This document shows positions 1 through 6,863 of a stretch of 13,992 nt of DNA, piece by piece; positions within the stretch are counted from its first letter, which is position 1, and each line of letters starts with the position of its first letter. Source of the DNA: an uncultured Verrucomicrobiales bacterium. GTDB lineage: Bacteria > Verrucomicrobiota > Verrucomicrobiae > Limisphaerales > CANJSG01. The position numbers and the translations under genes are program-made. The stretch is taken from NCBI GenBank assembly GCA_946480965.1, contig CAMLMI010000096.1, positions 1 through 13,992 on the forward strand. Reading direction: 5' to 3'. The notes beneath the pieces are model-generated. The model ran no database searches, was not told the DNA's origin, and worked only from the letters and a program-made list of their open reading frames with translations.

Positions 1-2
1 AC

Positions 3-809
3 ATCTTCATGGGCCAGACGGAGGCGCCCTTGGTCATCAAGCCCTACCTGGCCCGCATGACCCGCAGCGAGCTGATGTGCATGATGACAGGTGGCATGGC
101 GACGATCGCCGGCGGCGTGGCGGCGGTCTATGCGGGCTTCGGCCAGGCGGCGGGCCACCCGGAACTGGCCGGCCATCTCCTCACCGCCTCGGTCATCAGC
201 GCCCCGGCCGCGATGCTCTTCGCCAAGGTGATGCTGCCCGAGACGGAGGTCAGCGAGACGGGGGCCGGGGCCAAGGTGCCGGTGCAGAAGACCGCGTTGA
301 ACAGCATCGACGCTCTGTGCCACGGGGCGGGCGACGGCATCAAGCTGTCGATCAACGTGCTGGCCATGTTGATCGCGTTCGTGGCCGTGGTGGCGCTGGT
401 GAACTGGCTGCTTGGCGCGGTCCAGCTTTGGTGCGGGGTGGCCCATCCGGTCACCCTGGAAATGCTCTTCGGCTGGATCAACGCGCCCTTCGCCTGGCTC
501 ATGGGCGTGCCATGGGGCGATTGCCAGACGGTCGGCGGAGTTCTCGGTCAACGGATCGTGCTCAATGAATTCGTCGGCTATCTCACGCTCACTTCCCCGG
601 AAACCATCGTTTCGGACCGCGCGTTCATCCTCTCGACCTATGCGCTCTGCGGGTTCGCGAACTTCTCCAGCATCGCCATCCAGATCGGCGGCATCGGCGC
701 GCTGGAGCCGTCGCGGCGGGGCGACTTGGCGAAGCTGGGATTGCGGGCGATGGTGGGCGGGCTGCTGGCCTGCTACCAGACGGCGGCGCTCGTCGGGCTC
801 ATCCTGTGA
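3..809 (+). CDS. Concentrative nucleoside transporter (CNT/NupC family), 3'-terminal part
   Basis: This is an inner-membrane ion-coupled nucleoside symporter. The reading frame is open to the left edge (Ile-Phe before the first visible Met at 9), so the true start lies outside the window and about 268 C-terminal residues are visible, against roughly 400 for the family. The family signature GQTEAPL follows at once (about 12-32). Later come LNEFVGY (about 562-582) and the stretch SSIAIQIGGIGALEP (about 667-711), both typical of CNT proteins. Several hydrophobic segments alternate with short loops, for example LSINVLAMLIAFVAVVALVNW and the C-terminal AMVGGLLACYQTAALVGLIL. Nothing suggests a broken gene. 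The next gene starts 70 bases downstream on the same strand and could be co-transcribed. The substrate (pyrimidine or purine nucleoside) and ion (Na+ or H+) cannot be told from this part. Confidence 0.9.
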   Translation: MFMGQTEAPLVIKPYLARMTRSELMCMMTGGMATIAGGVAAVYAGFGQAAGHPELAGHLLTASVISAPAAMLFAKVMLPETEVSETGAGAKVPVQKTALNSIDALCHGAGDGIKLSINVLAMLIAFVAVVALVNWLLGAVQLWCGVAHPVTLEMLFGWINAPFAWLMGVPWGDCQTVGGVLGQRIVLNEFVGYLTLTSPETIVSDRAFILSTYALCGFANFSSIAIQIGGIGALEPSRRGDLAKLGLRAMVGGLLACYQTAALVGLIL

Positions 810-879
810 GCCTGTCCGGTGGCGATTGGGAAAATCCTTTTGCGGGTTCGGCATCTCTGCCTCAATCCGCCGAGACGTC

Positions 880-1896
880 ATGAAAATCGCGGTCCGAGTG
901 CTGATCTATCTCTTGCTGGTCGTTCTGGCCGTTTGGACCGGACGCGGGTTCATCGACAGTTTCCGCAGCGGCACCGGAGCGAGGGATTTGACGGAAGACG
1001 CCCTTCTCTCGACCGAAACCCCGCGCAGCGCGGCGTCGGAGAACCCCGCGCCCGACACCAATGCCGCTCCAACTGCGGCCGCCGGGACCAACCGGTTGTC
1101 CGAAGCCACGAACGTCGTCGCCTCAGCCACCACGAACGGCGGGCCCGTCGCCGCAGAAGCAGGTGCCACCAACACAGCGGCCCTCGCCGAGAACACCACC
1201 AACGCCCCGGCGGAAACAGCGGGAGCCGCGCCCACACCTTCGCGGGCGGAGAAAAAGAAGAAGGACGGCGGCAGCCTGATGGTCGCGTATCTCGGCGGCT
1301 TCGTGCTGAGCGTGGCCGCCCTGGGGCTGCTTGGCGCGCGGGACTTCTCCGCCTTCTTCGCGAACAAGAGCCTGGAATTTCTCTTCAACGACGACGGCAA
1401 GGGCGTGAAGAACCCGGAACTGGAAGCGGCCGAAGCCGTCTGGGCCTCCGGCGATCGCCTGGAAGCCATCCGCCTCATGCGCGACTACTACGAGCGCAAT
1501 CCCCGCGAGGTCTTCGTCTCCCTACGCATCGCCGAAATCTACGAACAGGACCTTGGCAACTACCTCGCCGCCGCGCTGGAGATCGAAGAAGTCCTGAAGA
1601 AGAAGCTGCCGCCCGACCGCTGGGGCTGGAGCGCACTGCGTCTCTGCAACCTCTACTCGAAGCTCGACAAGTCCGACAAAGCCATCGCGCTCCTGCGCCG
1701 CGTCGCCGTCGAATACGCCCAGACCCCCGCCGCCGCCAAGGCCAGGAAGCGACTGGAGCAGGTCGATCCGGACTTCCTCGCCTCGCTCGCTCCGTTGCCT
1801 TCCGCCCCAGAAGCCGTCTCCGACGATTCCAAAGAGGCTCCCGCCCCCGAACAGGCGAAAAGCAACCTGCCTCCAGGCTTTCGCCCGAAGAAGTAG
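880..1896 (+). CDS. Two-helix membrane protein with low-complexity linker and TPR-like C-terminal domain
   Basis: The product is 338 residues. I chose ATG 880 because it directly precedes a hydrophobic helix (residues 5-20, VRVLIYLLLVVLAVW); the frame is open further upstream, but that part overlaps the transporter gene in another frame. Residues about 45-125 form an Ala/Thr/Asn/Pro-rich disordered linker, followed by KKKKD and a second helix (about 133-153, MVAYLGGFVLSVAALGLLGA). Residues about 175-290 are helical with TPR-like spacing, for example AEAVWASGDRLEAIRLMRDYYERNP and ALRLCNLYSKLDKSDKAIALLRR. The tail is Pro-rich and ends PPGFRPKK. By the positive-inside rule the linker would be periplasmic and the TPR-like part cytoplasmic. 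A role in protein-protein interaction at the membrane is inference. No Shine-Dalgarno sequence is evident. I do not recognise a named family. Confidence 0.8.
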   Translation: MKIAVRVLIYLLLVVLAVWTGRGFIDSFRSGTGARDLTEDALLSTETPRSAASENPAPDTNAAPTAAAGTNRLSEATNVVASATTNGGPVAAEAGATNTAALAENTTNAPAETAGAAPTPSRAEKKKKDGGSLMVAYLGGFVLSVAALGLLGARDFSAFFANKSLEFLFNDDGKGVKNPELEAAEAVWASGDRLEAIRLMRDYYERNPREVFVSLRIAEIYEQDLGNYLAAALEIEEVLKKKLPPDRWGWSALRLCNLYSKLDKSDKAIALLRRVAVEYAQTPAAAKARKRLEQVDPDFLASLAPLPSAPEAVSDDSKEAPAPEQAKSNLPPGFRPKK

Positions 1897-2226
1897 TCCG
1901 CAGTTCGGGTTGCCCCCTTCCATCTCCATGCGCTTCGCAAGATTGGCTCTTGCGCCGTGCAACTTTGTCCCGTGTCACACCCGGCAAAGGCCAGGGTGTC
2001 GCCTTCGTCATCTGGGGCAAGAGATCCGTGCCGTCACCTAACCCGCTTCCCACAAGTGGATTGAGACGGACGGCGGCGAAAATCGGGTGTTGCTTCGCCT
2101 TGGAGCCGAGACGGCATGGTTCAGGCTGATGGGAAGTGCGCAGCGGAAGAGCGTCCCGAGTGGGAAGTTCCCGGAAAGAAACTTGAAACAGTTTTTGCCC
2201 CCAGCGGTCCAAAGAGATACAAGGCT
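1897..2226. other. 330-base intergenic region before the sigma factor gene
   Basis: I see no convincing gene here. The sigma-factor frame is open back to an ATG at 2116, which would add 37 residues with no sigma-like sequence. The region holds one clear hairpin (1977-1999) and should contain the sigma-factor promoter. The best hexamer pair I find is TTGCCC (2195-2200) and TACAAG (2218-2223) with a 17-base spacer. This match is weak and would place transcription initiation slightly inside the chosen ORF start, so I do not annotate it as a promoter. Confidence 0.5.
1977..1999 (+). other. Stem-loop in the sigma-factor upstream region
   Basis: ACACCC (1977-1982) pairs with GGGTGT (1994-1999). 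Inside this, GGC (1983-1985) pairs with GCC (1990-1992) around the loop AAAG, with one bulged A at 1993. No T tract follows, so it is not a standard intrinsic terminator. It may mark the 3' end of the upstream transcript or be part of the sigma-factor leader; function unknown. Confidence 0.35.
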
Positions 2227-3240
2227 ATGAAAACTCGCACTGCTCCAGCTCCCCGGGCTCGTTGTCGCCGGAACCCGGCGGTAGCAAGACGACGCCGCAC
2301 CGCCGACAAAAAGACCGCTCCAGCACCGCTGGCGGAAGCCACGACCGCTCCGGCGGAACTGGTGGCCGTGGTCCCGACCGAACCCGTGCCGACGGTGCGG
2401 GAGGCCTATGACGGCAACACCGCGTTCAACCTTTACCTGCGCGAAATCGGCCGCACGCCGCTGTTGACTCCGGAAGAGGAGATCAAACTGGCCAAGCGCA
2501 TCCGCAAGGGCGACAAGGCCGCCCGCGAACACATGATCAAGGCGAACCTCCGCCTCGTCGTGAAGATCGCCCGCGACTATGAGAACTATGGCCTGCCGCT
2601 GCTCGACCTCATCAACGAAGGCAACATGGGCCTGATGAAGGGCGTGGAGCGCTTCGATCCCCGCAAGGGCGCCAAGCTCTCGACCTACGCCGCCTGGTGG
2701 ATCAAGCAGTCGATCAAGCGCGCCTTGGCCAACCAGTCCAAGACCATCCGCTTGCCGGTCCACGTCGTGGACAAGCTGTTCCACCTGCGCAAGGCCTCGG
2801 CCAAGCTCCAGGAGATCCTGGGGCGCGAACCGAGCAACGAAGAGCTGGGCGAGGAGCTGAATCTCCCGCCGCGCAAGGTTGCCCGCTTACGCGAAGCCTC
2901 GGTCACTCCGACGTCGCTTGAAGCTCCGCTGGGCAACGACGACGACTCGAACCGCGTGGCCGACGTGGTGGCGGATGCCAACGCCGACACGCCCTATGAG
3001 GAGCTCGAGGAGAAGACCAACACCTCGATGATCCGCGAGCTGGTCGCCACGTTGCCGCCGCGCGAGCAGGACATTCTCCGCCAGCGCTTCGGCCTGGATG
3101 GCGACAACGAGAAGACCCTCGAAGAAGTCGGCGAACAATACGGCCTGACCCGCGAACGCATCCGCCAGGTGCAGAACGTCGCGTTGAACAAGCTGCGCCG
3201 GAAGATCGAGGATTTGGAGACGGTCAGCGTGGCGGAGTGA
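2227..3240 (+). CDS. RNA polymerase sigma factor, sigma-70 family (RpoD/SigA-like, short)
   Basis: This protein directs RNA polymerase to promoters. It has 337 residues from ATG 2227. Residues 1-60 are a basic, Ala/Pro-rich tail unlike region 1.1. Region 1.2 is about 65-96 ([18 protein letters not shown]). Region 2 is about 105-180 and includes [22 protein letters not shown], core-binding [17 protein letters not shown], and the -10 recognition segment [17 protein letters not shown] with TIRLPVHV. Region 3 is about 183-260. Region 4 is about 270-326 with the helix-turn-helix [19 protein letters not shown]. All regions of a group 1/2 sigma factor are present. The compact size fits either the primary sigma factor of a lineage lacking region 1.1 or an RpoS-like group 2 factor; I cannot separate these. 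An alternative ATG at 2116 would give 374 residues. A strong terminator follows 32 bases after the stop. Confidence 0.93.
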   Translation: MKTRTAPAPRARCRRNPAVARRRRTADKKTAPAPLAEATTAPAELVAVVPTEPVPTVREAYDGNTAFNLYLREIGRTPLLTPEEEIKLAKRIRKGDKAAREHMIKANLRLVVKIARDYENYGLPLLDLINEGNMGLMKGVERFDPRKGAKLSTYAAWWIKQSIKRALANQSKTIRLPVHVVDKLFHLRKASAKLQEILGREPSNEELGEELNLPPRKVARLREASVTPTSLEAPLGNDDDSNRVADVVADANADTPYEELEEKTNTSMIRELVATLPPREQDILRQRFGLDGDNEKTLEEVGEQYGLTRERIRQVQNVALNKLRRKIEDLETVSVAE

Positions 3241-3272
3241 TCTGCCGCTGCGACGAGGCTCCAAACAGAACG

Positions 3273-3304
3273 AGCGCCGGAACGAATCCGTTCCGGCGCT
3301 TTTT
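3273..3304 (+). terminator. Intrinsic terminator of the sigma factor gene, likely bidirectional
   Basis: A perfect 12-bp stem, AGCGCCGGAACG (3273-3284) with CGTTCCGGCGCT (3289-3300), closes a four-base loop AATC and is followed by TTTT (3301-3304). On the minus strand the hairpin directly follows the stop codon (3306-3304) of the convergent gene, but the bases after it (CGTTCTGTTT) make only a weak T tract. It therefore fits best as a strong plus-strand and weaker minus-strand terminator. Confidence 0.85.
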
Positions 3305-4194
3305 CATTTCAGCGTCAGCCAGGCTTGGAGCGGGAAGTGGTCGCTCGGGAACGGCGGCTGTCCCGAACCAACGACGATCTCGGTGGCGCGGACGGACGCG
3401 AGATGGCGTCCCAAGATCCAATCGATCCTCTCGCCGCTACGCTTCGGGGTCGCAAAGCCGTTGAAGGTGTCGAAGTCCTCATTCCGTCGCTCACCGGCCA
3501 GCTTCCAGGTGTCGGCCAGGCCGGTGCCTTCGAGCAGCAGATCGTAGGGCAAGCTGTCGCCGCCCGCGGCGTTGAAGTCGCCGATCAGCAGCAGAGGGAT
3601 TTCGGGTTTCAACTTGGCGATGCGTTCGCGGATCAGGCGCGCGCTCTTTTCGCGGGCGACGGGCAGCGCGTGGTCGAAATGCGTGTTCCACGCATGGAAC
3701 TCGCGTCCGCTGCGACGGTCGCGGAACCGCACCCACGTCACCATCCGGCGGTTGCTGTTGCCCCAGGTGGAGGAGCCGATGACTTCCGGCGTGTCGCTCA
3801 GCCAGAAGTGTTCGAATTCCAGCGGCTCCAAACGTTCGCGCCGATAGAAGACCGCCATGAATTCGCCCCGGCTGCCGCCATCGCGGCCCACGCCGATCCA
3901 ATCGAAGTGCGGCTGATCGGCCGCGAAGTCACGGAGCTGGGGATAGAGTCCTTCCTGGGTGCCGATCAAATCCGGCGCGGTCTGGTCGATCAGAGCCTTC
4001 ATCAACGGCCGCCGCGTCGGCCAGGCATTCGGGCCCGTCGCGCTGGCGTAGCGGAGGTTGTAGGTCATCACGTTCAGCTCCTGGGACGACGAAGCCGGTG
4101 TGGCCGTTTCCGCCGCGAGAAGCGGACGGGAAACGGAACCGACAAAGGCGGTGGCGGCCAGGGTTCCGAGGAATCCGCGTCGAGTCTGGTTCAT
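3304..4194 (-). CDS. Endonuclease/exonuclease/phosphatase family protein with Tat signal
   Basis: This is a metal-dependent phosphodiesterase or phosphatase of the EEP (DNase I-like) fold, 296 residues. The N-terminus [17 protein letters not shown] is a twin-arginine signal with cleavage expected near residues 27-29, so the enzyme should be exported folded to the periplasm or beyond. The catalytic set is visible: Asn46 in MTYNLRY, Glu81 in GTQEG, His172 in NTHFDH, Asp206 and Asn208 in GDFNA, Asp258 in RIDWI, and the terminal Asp285-His286 in SDHFP. The substrate is not shown; exported members act on nucleic acid, sugar phosphates or lipids. Its start lies 35 bases after the lpxA stop on the same strand, suggesting co-transcription, which makes an envelope role conceivable but is only context. 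Confidence 0.9.
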   Translation of the reverse strand: MNQTRRGFLGTLAATAFVGSVSRPLLAAETATPASSSQELNVMTYNLRYASATGPNAWPTRRPLMKALIDQTAPDLIGTQEGLYPQLRDFAADQPHFDWIGVGRDGGSRGEFMAVFYRRERLEPLEFEHFWLSDTPEVIGSSTWGNSNRRMVTWVRFRDRRSGREFHAWNTHFDHALPVAREKSARLIRERIAKLKPEIPLLLIGDFNAAGGDSLPYDLLLEGTGLADTWKLAGERRNEDFDTFNGFATPKRSGERIDWILGRHLASVRATEIVVGSGQPPFPSDHFPLQAWLTLK

Positions 4195-4229
4195 GGAAGT
4201 GGAGCTGGGTGGACGGTCGTTGGCGCGCG

Positions 4230-5036
4230 CTATTCATCCGCATCGGAAGCCGCGCCTTTGCGGGAACCGGTGTCGGCGCAGACACCGCGCTTGGAGGCGG
4301 CGACGAAATCGAGCAATTGGGCGACGACGGGCTCGTGCCCGACCTCTGCCCGCGCGGCGGCGACGGCTTCGCCCCAGCGGCGGCCGGAGCGGAACACGCG
4401 ATGATAGGCGGTCTTCAAGGCGAGGCGTTGCGCCGCCGTGAAACCCGCGCGCCGCAGCCCGATGATGTTGAGCCCGGCGATGCCGTTGTTCCCCTTCGCG
4501 ATGCAGAAGGGCGGCAGATCCTTGCTGAGGCCGGAACCGCCCTGCATCAGGGCCAGCGTGCCGATGCGGACGAACTGGTGGACCATGCAGGTGCCGGAGA
4601 TGAAAGCCCGGTCCGCCACGGTGACGTGGCCGCCGAGGAGCGCGCCGTTGGCGAGGATCACATGGTTCCCGACGCTGCTGTTGTGGCCCACGTGGCTGCC
4701 GGCCATGAAGAGGTTGTTCGAGCCGATCACGGTGTCTTCATCCAGCCGGTTGGAGCGATGGATGGTGACGTGTTCGCGGAAGACATTGGCGTCGCCGATG
4801 CGCAGGCGCGTGGGTTCGCCGTGGTATTTCAGATCCTGCGGAGCATCGCCGATCACGCAGCCCGCGTGAAAGACGTTGCCCGTGCCGATGGTCGTATGGC
4901 CGGTCAAATACGCGCCGGGACCGACGCGACAACCGGCCCCGAGCACCACGTCGCCGTCAATCACGGCATGTGGGCCGATCCGGGCAGACGGATCAATCTG
5001 GGCACGCGGATCGACGACAGCGGTCGGATGAATCAT
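4230..5036 (-). CDS. lpxA: Acyl-[ACP]-UDP-N-acetylglucosamine O-acyltransferase
   Basis: LpxA catalyses the first step of lipid A synthesis: transfer of a 3-hydroxyacyl chain from acyl carrier protein to UDP-GlcNAc, in the cytosol. The 268-residue product is close to the usual 255-265. It opens with MIHPTAVVDP and continues with left-handed beta-helix hexapeptide repeats to about residue 185, then a helical C-terminal domain. Diagnostic stretches are GDAPQDLKYHGEPTRLRIGD (63-82), EHVTIHRS, and FMAGSHVGHNSSVGN. His118 aligns with the catalytic His125 of the E. coli enzyme. The acyl-chain ruler position (Gly173 in E. coli) is also Gly here (Gly166), which would fit a long hydroxyacyl chain. I chose ATG 5036; an upstream ATG at 5090 adds 18 residues before the conserved start. 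The gene stands apart from lpxD, fabZ and lpxB and has a short tail rich in charged residues. Confidence 0.95.
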   Translation of the reverse strand: MIHPTAVVDPRAQIDPSARIGPHAVIDGDVVLGAGCRVGPGAYLTGHTTIGTGNVFHAGCVIGDAPQDLKYHGEPTRLRIGDANVFREHVTIHRSNRLDEDTVIGSNNLFMAGSHVGHNSSVGNHVILANGALLGGHVTVADRAFISGTCMVHQFVRIGTLALMQGGSGLSKDLPPFCIAKGNNGIAGLNIIGLRRAGFTAAQRLALKTAYHRVFRSGRRWGEAVAAARAEVGHEPVVAQLLDFVAASKRGVCADTGSRKGAASDADE

Positions 5037-5170
5037 CGCGGGCGACGGTAACGAAGCGAGCCGGACGGGAAACGGAAAACCTCGCGGCATCCGGCCGAAA
5101 CGGGCGGCGCGGCGCGGAGGATCATTTTCTTTGCCGGGTCCGGGGCTTGCTGCACAGTTCGCGCGAAACT

Positions 5171-6292
5171 ATGTCCGGCCGCCCGACACGCGTGTTGTTC
5201 GTCGATGACGACCCCGACTTTCTGCAACTGGTGCCCCAGTTGGCGGCGGAGATGATGGGGGCGTCGTGGCAGGTGCTGGGCGCGCCCGGTTCCAGCGCCG
5301 CCTTGGCGCTGCTCCAGCAGCAGTCGGTCGATCTGCTGGTGATCGACATCCACATGCCGGTGGTGGACGGCCTGCAATTCCTCAAGCTCCTCGGCCGGAA
5401 ATTCCCCGATCTGCAAAAGGTCGTCCTGACCGGCGACTACACCGGCGCGTATCGCGACGCCTGCCTGGATGGTGGCGCGGAGCTGTTCCTGGAAAAACCG
5501 CGCGATCCCGGCGGTTGGCGCAGCATCTTCGCCACGCTCGGTGAGCTGGCGAAACTGCGACCCGAAGAAGGGTTTCGCGGAGTGCTCCGCAAGGTGGGCC
5601 TGGGCGACGTGCTCCAGATGGAGTGCCTGGCCCGCAATTCCTCCGTGTTGGAGATCAGCACCGGCGGAGCCAAGGGCAGGATCTACATCGAGGTCGGCCA
5701 GATCATCCACGCGCACGTCGGCGAACTGGTGGGCGAACCGGCCTTCAACCGGCTGATGGCGCTGTCCGGCGGCGAGTTCAGCCTCCAGCCTTTCGTCGAG
5801 CCGGAGGAACGCACCGTCGGCGGCAGCTGGGAATCGTTGCTGATGGAGGCGGCGCAGCAGCGCGACGAGAAGGCGCCGGAGCCGGTGGTCACTGCCCCGG
5901 CGGATGGCGGACTGGACAACGAGATGCTCGCGGCGCTCCAGGCGGCCGAGGCGGAAACGGGCCAGACCGAATTCTTCCGCAGGGAAGGCGCCGCCCCGGC
6001 CTTGACCGAGGGCACGCGACTGAAACCGACAGTGGAGGAGTTCATCGTGTGCTCGAACCAGGGCGACGTGCTCCATGAATGGCAGTGTCCGAACAGCAAC
6101 GGGCGGATCGACTTCCTGGAAATGGTTTCGCAGAAGGCCAAACAACTGGCGCATGGGCTGCCGCTGGGGGCGTTCGAGCGGATGGACTGCACCGAGCGCA
6201 AGTCACGGGTGCTGGTGCAGGCCGAGGCGGATCGAGGGCTGTTCCTGCGGATGGGCTACGCGGCCGTTCCGCATCCGGAAACGAGGGGATGA
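5171..6292 (+). CDS. Response regulator with receiver, PATAN (DUF4388) and roadblock-like domains
   Basis: The product has 373 residues and no DNA-binding domain. Residues 6-120 are a receiver domain with acidic pocket Asp12-Asp13, phosphoacceptor Asp59 in VIDIHMP, Thr87 in VVLTGD and Lys109 in LEKP, so it should be phosphorylated. Residues about 135-230 match the PATAN/DUF4388 pattern (FRGVLRKVGLGDVLQMECLA, then GRIYIEVGQIIHAHVGEL and AFNRLMALSGGEFSL). After an acidic Ala-rich linker, residues about 287-362 look like a roadblock/LC7 fold (EEFIVCSNQGDVLHEW through RVLVQAEADRGLFLRMG). Such proteins signal by protein contact, often with small Ras-like GTPases; no GTPase or kinase is in the window. 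I chose ATG 5171 because the receiver strand begins seven residues in; the frame is open back to 4970 over lpxA. It overlaps the next gene by ATGA. A C-terminal roadblock assignment is less sure than the first two domains. Confidence 0.9.
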   Translation: MSGRPTRVLFVDDDPDFLQLVPQLAAEMMGASWQVLGAPGSSAALALLQQQSVDLLVIDIHMPVVDGLQFLKLLGRKFPDLQKVVLTGDYTGAYRDACLDGGAELFLEKPRDPGGWRSIFATLGELAKLRPEEGFRGVLRKVGLGDVLQMECLARNSSVLEISTGGAKGRIYIEVGQIIHAHVGELVGEPAFNRLMALSGGEFSLQPFVEPEERTVGGSWESLLMEAAQQRDEKAPEPVVTAPADGGLDNEMLAALQAAEAETGQTEFFRREGAAPALTEGTRLKPTVEEFIVCSNQGDVLHEWQCPNSNGRIDFLEMVSQKAKQLAHGLPLGAFERMDCTERKSRVLVQAEADRGLFLRMGYAAVPHPETRG

Positions 6293-6663
6293 AGGCGACG
6301 TTGAATCTCTGGCTCTCCCAGAACCTCGGCATCCACGGCGTGCTCGCGGGCGGGCTGCGCTACGCCGACGGCCGGGCCTTTTCCCAGACTTTTTCCACGG
6401 CGCTGCCCCAGCCCGCGTGCGACAACGCGCTGCGCGTGCTCGTGGACATCTTCCGCCTGCTCCAGGCCCAGAAGCTGCCCGGGGAAAAGACCCGCATTAC
6501 CTACGAGAACGCCGTGCTGCACGCCGCCCGGCGCAAGGACGGCACCTGCCTGGGCGTCTTCACGCTGAAGGACGAGAACGACTTCGACGGCGAGGCGATG
6601 GCGCGGTTGCTGGACGACTTCCTCGCGCTGCCCGCGAACGACCCGTCCGGAACCGTTTCTTGA
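6289..6663 (+). CDS. Small roadblock/LC7-like protein
   Basis: The product is 124 residues. The ATG at 6289 overlaps the stop of the preceding response regulator (ATGA), implying translational coupling and joint function. The sequence has the roadblock arrangement: an N-terminal helix (TLNLWLSQNLGIHGVLAGGL), strand DGRAFSQTF, a long central helix (ACDNALRVLVDIFRLLQAQ), then a strand hairpin (TRITYENAVLHAARRKDGTC into LGVFTLKD) and a final helix (GEAMARLLDDFLAL). Roadblock proteins usually dimerise and bind or regulate small GTPases. Because the partner gene ends in a similar domain, hetero-pairing between the two is a reasonable inference. The fold call rests on pattern only. The stop codon (6661-6663) lies within the -35-like element of the aroF leader promoter. 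Confidence 0.72.
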   Translation: MKATLNLWLSQNLGIHGVLAGGLRYADGRAFSQTFSTALPQPACDNALRVLVDIFRLLQAQKLPGEKTRITYENAVLHAARRKDGTCLGVFTLKDENDFDGEAMARLLDDFLALPANDPSGTVS

Positions 6664-6687
6664 CCGGCCGGGGGCGACTGGTAGCTT
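6660..6687 (+). promoter_or_regulatory. Predicted promoter of the aroF leader
   Basis: TTGACC (6660-6665) matches five of six -35 consensus bases. TAGCTT (6682-6687), 16 bases on, keeps the key first T, second A and last T of the -10 hexamer. Initiation would fall near 6694, one base before the GTG of the leader peptide, so the leader would be read almost leaderless. The -35 overlaps the stop codon of the roadblock gene. Sequence-based prediction only. Confidence 0.5.
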
Positions 6688-6694
6688 CGCCGCC

Positions 6695-6769
6695 GTGAAC
6701 CGCAGCTTTCGATTTAGCGCCTGGTATTGGGCGGGCTTTTCCAGCCCGGCCGCCTGCGCCGTTTCGTGA
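6695..6769 (+). CDS. Aromatic-residue-rich leader peptide of the aroF attenuator
   Basis: This is a 24-codon ORF starting with GTG. It encodes MNRS, then the aromatic run FRFSAWYWAGF, then a small-residue tail ending CAVS and a TGA at 6767-6769. Six of 24 residues are aromatic: three Phe (TTT at 6707, 6713, 6737), two Trp (6722, 6728) and one Tyr (6725). That is the composition expected of a control peptide whose translation senses charged tRNA-Phe, tRNA-Tyr and tRNA-Trp. The stop lies just beyond segment 2 of the attenuator and 90 bases before the aroF start codon. No Shine-Dalgarno sequence precedes it, and the frame is open further upstream, so the exact start is uncertain. I do not know a described homologue of this exact peptide. 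Confidence 0.65.
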   Translation: MNRSFRFSAWYWAGFSSPAACAVS

Positions 6770-6828
6770 GCACTTGATCCGCACTCCAAAGACTCCGATG
6801 CCGCAGGAACTCCTCCTGCGGTTTTTTT
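6699..6828 (+). promoter_or_regulatory. Transcription attenuator upstream of aroF
   Basis: Four short segments compete for pairing. Segment 1 is CGCAG (6701-6705). Segment 2 is CCTGCG (6753-6758), extendable through CGTT at 6760-6763 past one C-C mismatch. Segment 3 is CCGCAGGA (6801-6808). Segment 4 is TCCTGCGG (6814-6821). 1:2 gives 5 bp. 2:3 gives 6 bp plus four more pairs, two of them G-U, as the antiterminator. 3:4 gives an 8-bp terminator. The aromatic codons (6707-6739) lie between segments 1 and 2. A ribosome stalled there would cover segment 1 and free segment 2 for 2:3, whereas a ribosome reaching the stop (6767-6769) would cover segment 2 and allow the terminator. A small side hairpin CGGGC (6732-6736) with GCCCG (6744-6748) sits inside. 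The mechanism is inferred from the trp/phe model; no T-box-like conserved element is visible. Confidence 0.62.
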
Positions 6829-6863
6829 GTGGGGAGTTTCGGCGGCAGGAAAGAATCCCATGA
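6798..6863 (+). CDS. Possible 21-codon ORF spanning the terminator and coupled to aroF
   Basis: ATG at 6798 opens a frame that crosses the terminator stem, reads the T tract as Phe-Phe, and stops at TGA 6861-6863, overlapping the aroF ATG as ATGA. It contains Leu-Leu-Leu and three Phe codons in total. If translated, it could melt the hairpin or couple translation into aroF; its coding capacity may equally be chance. No clear ribosome binding site precedes its ATG. Confidence 0.25.
   Translation: MPQELLLRFFCGEFRRQERIP
6801..6828 (+). terminator. Intrinsic terminator in the aroF leader (attenuator 3:4 hairpin)
   Basis: An 8-bp perfect stem, CCGCAGGA with TCCTGCGG, encloses loop ACTCC and is followed by seven T (6822-6828). 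Only 31 bases separate it from the aroF start codon, too few for a separate promoter and 5' end, so aroF transcription must cross it. It would also end transcripts from the upstream roadblock operon. Confidence 0.85.
6847..6853 (+). promoter_or_regulatory. Ribosome binding site of aroF
   Basis: AGGAAAG lies 6-12 bases before ATG 6860. It is one of the few plausible Shine-Dalgarno sequences in the window. It supports ATG 6860 over an in-frame ATG at 6827 that falls within the terminator T tract. Confidence 0.6.

Noticed and set aside
2195..2223. TTGCCC-17-TACAAG as the sigma-factor promoter
   Set aside because: Four of six matches in each hexamer, and the predicted initiation point would lie just inside the chosen start codon.
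3325..5051. Long plus-strand open frames opposite lpxA and the EEP-family gene
   Set aside because: Both opposite-strand genes have full catalytic motifs; the plus-strand products have no recognisable sequence.
6664..6859. T-box riboswitch before aroF
   Set aside because: I see no conserved T-box sequence or specifier stem; the aromatic leader ORF with competing hairpins explains the region better.
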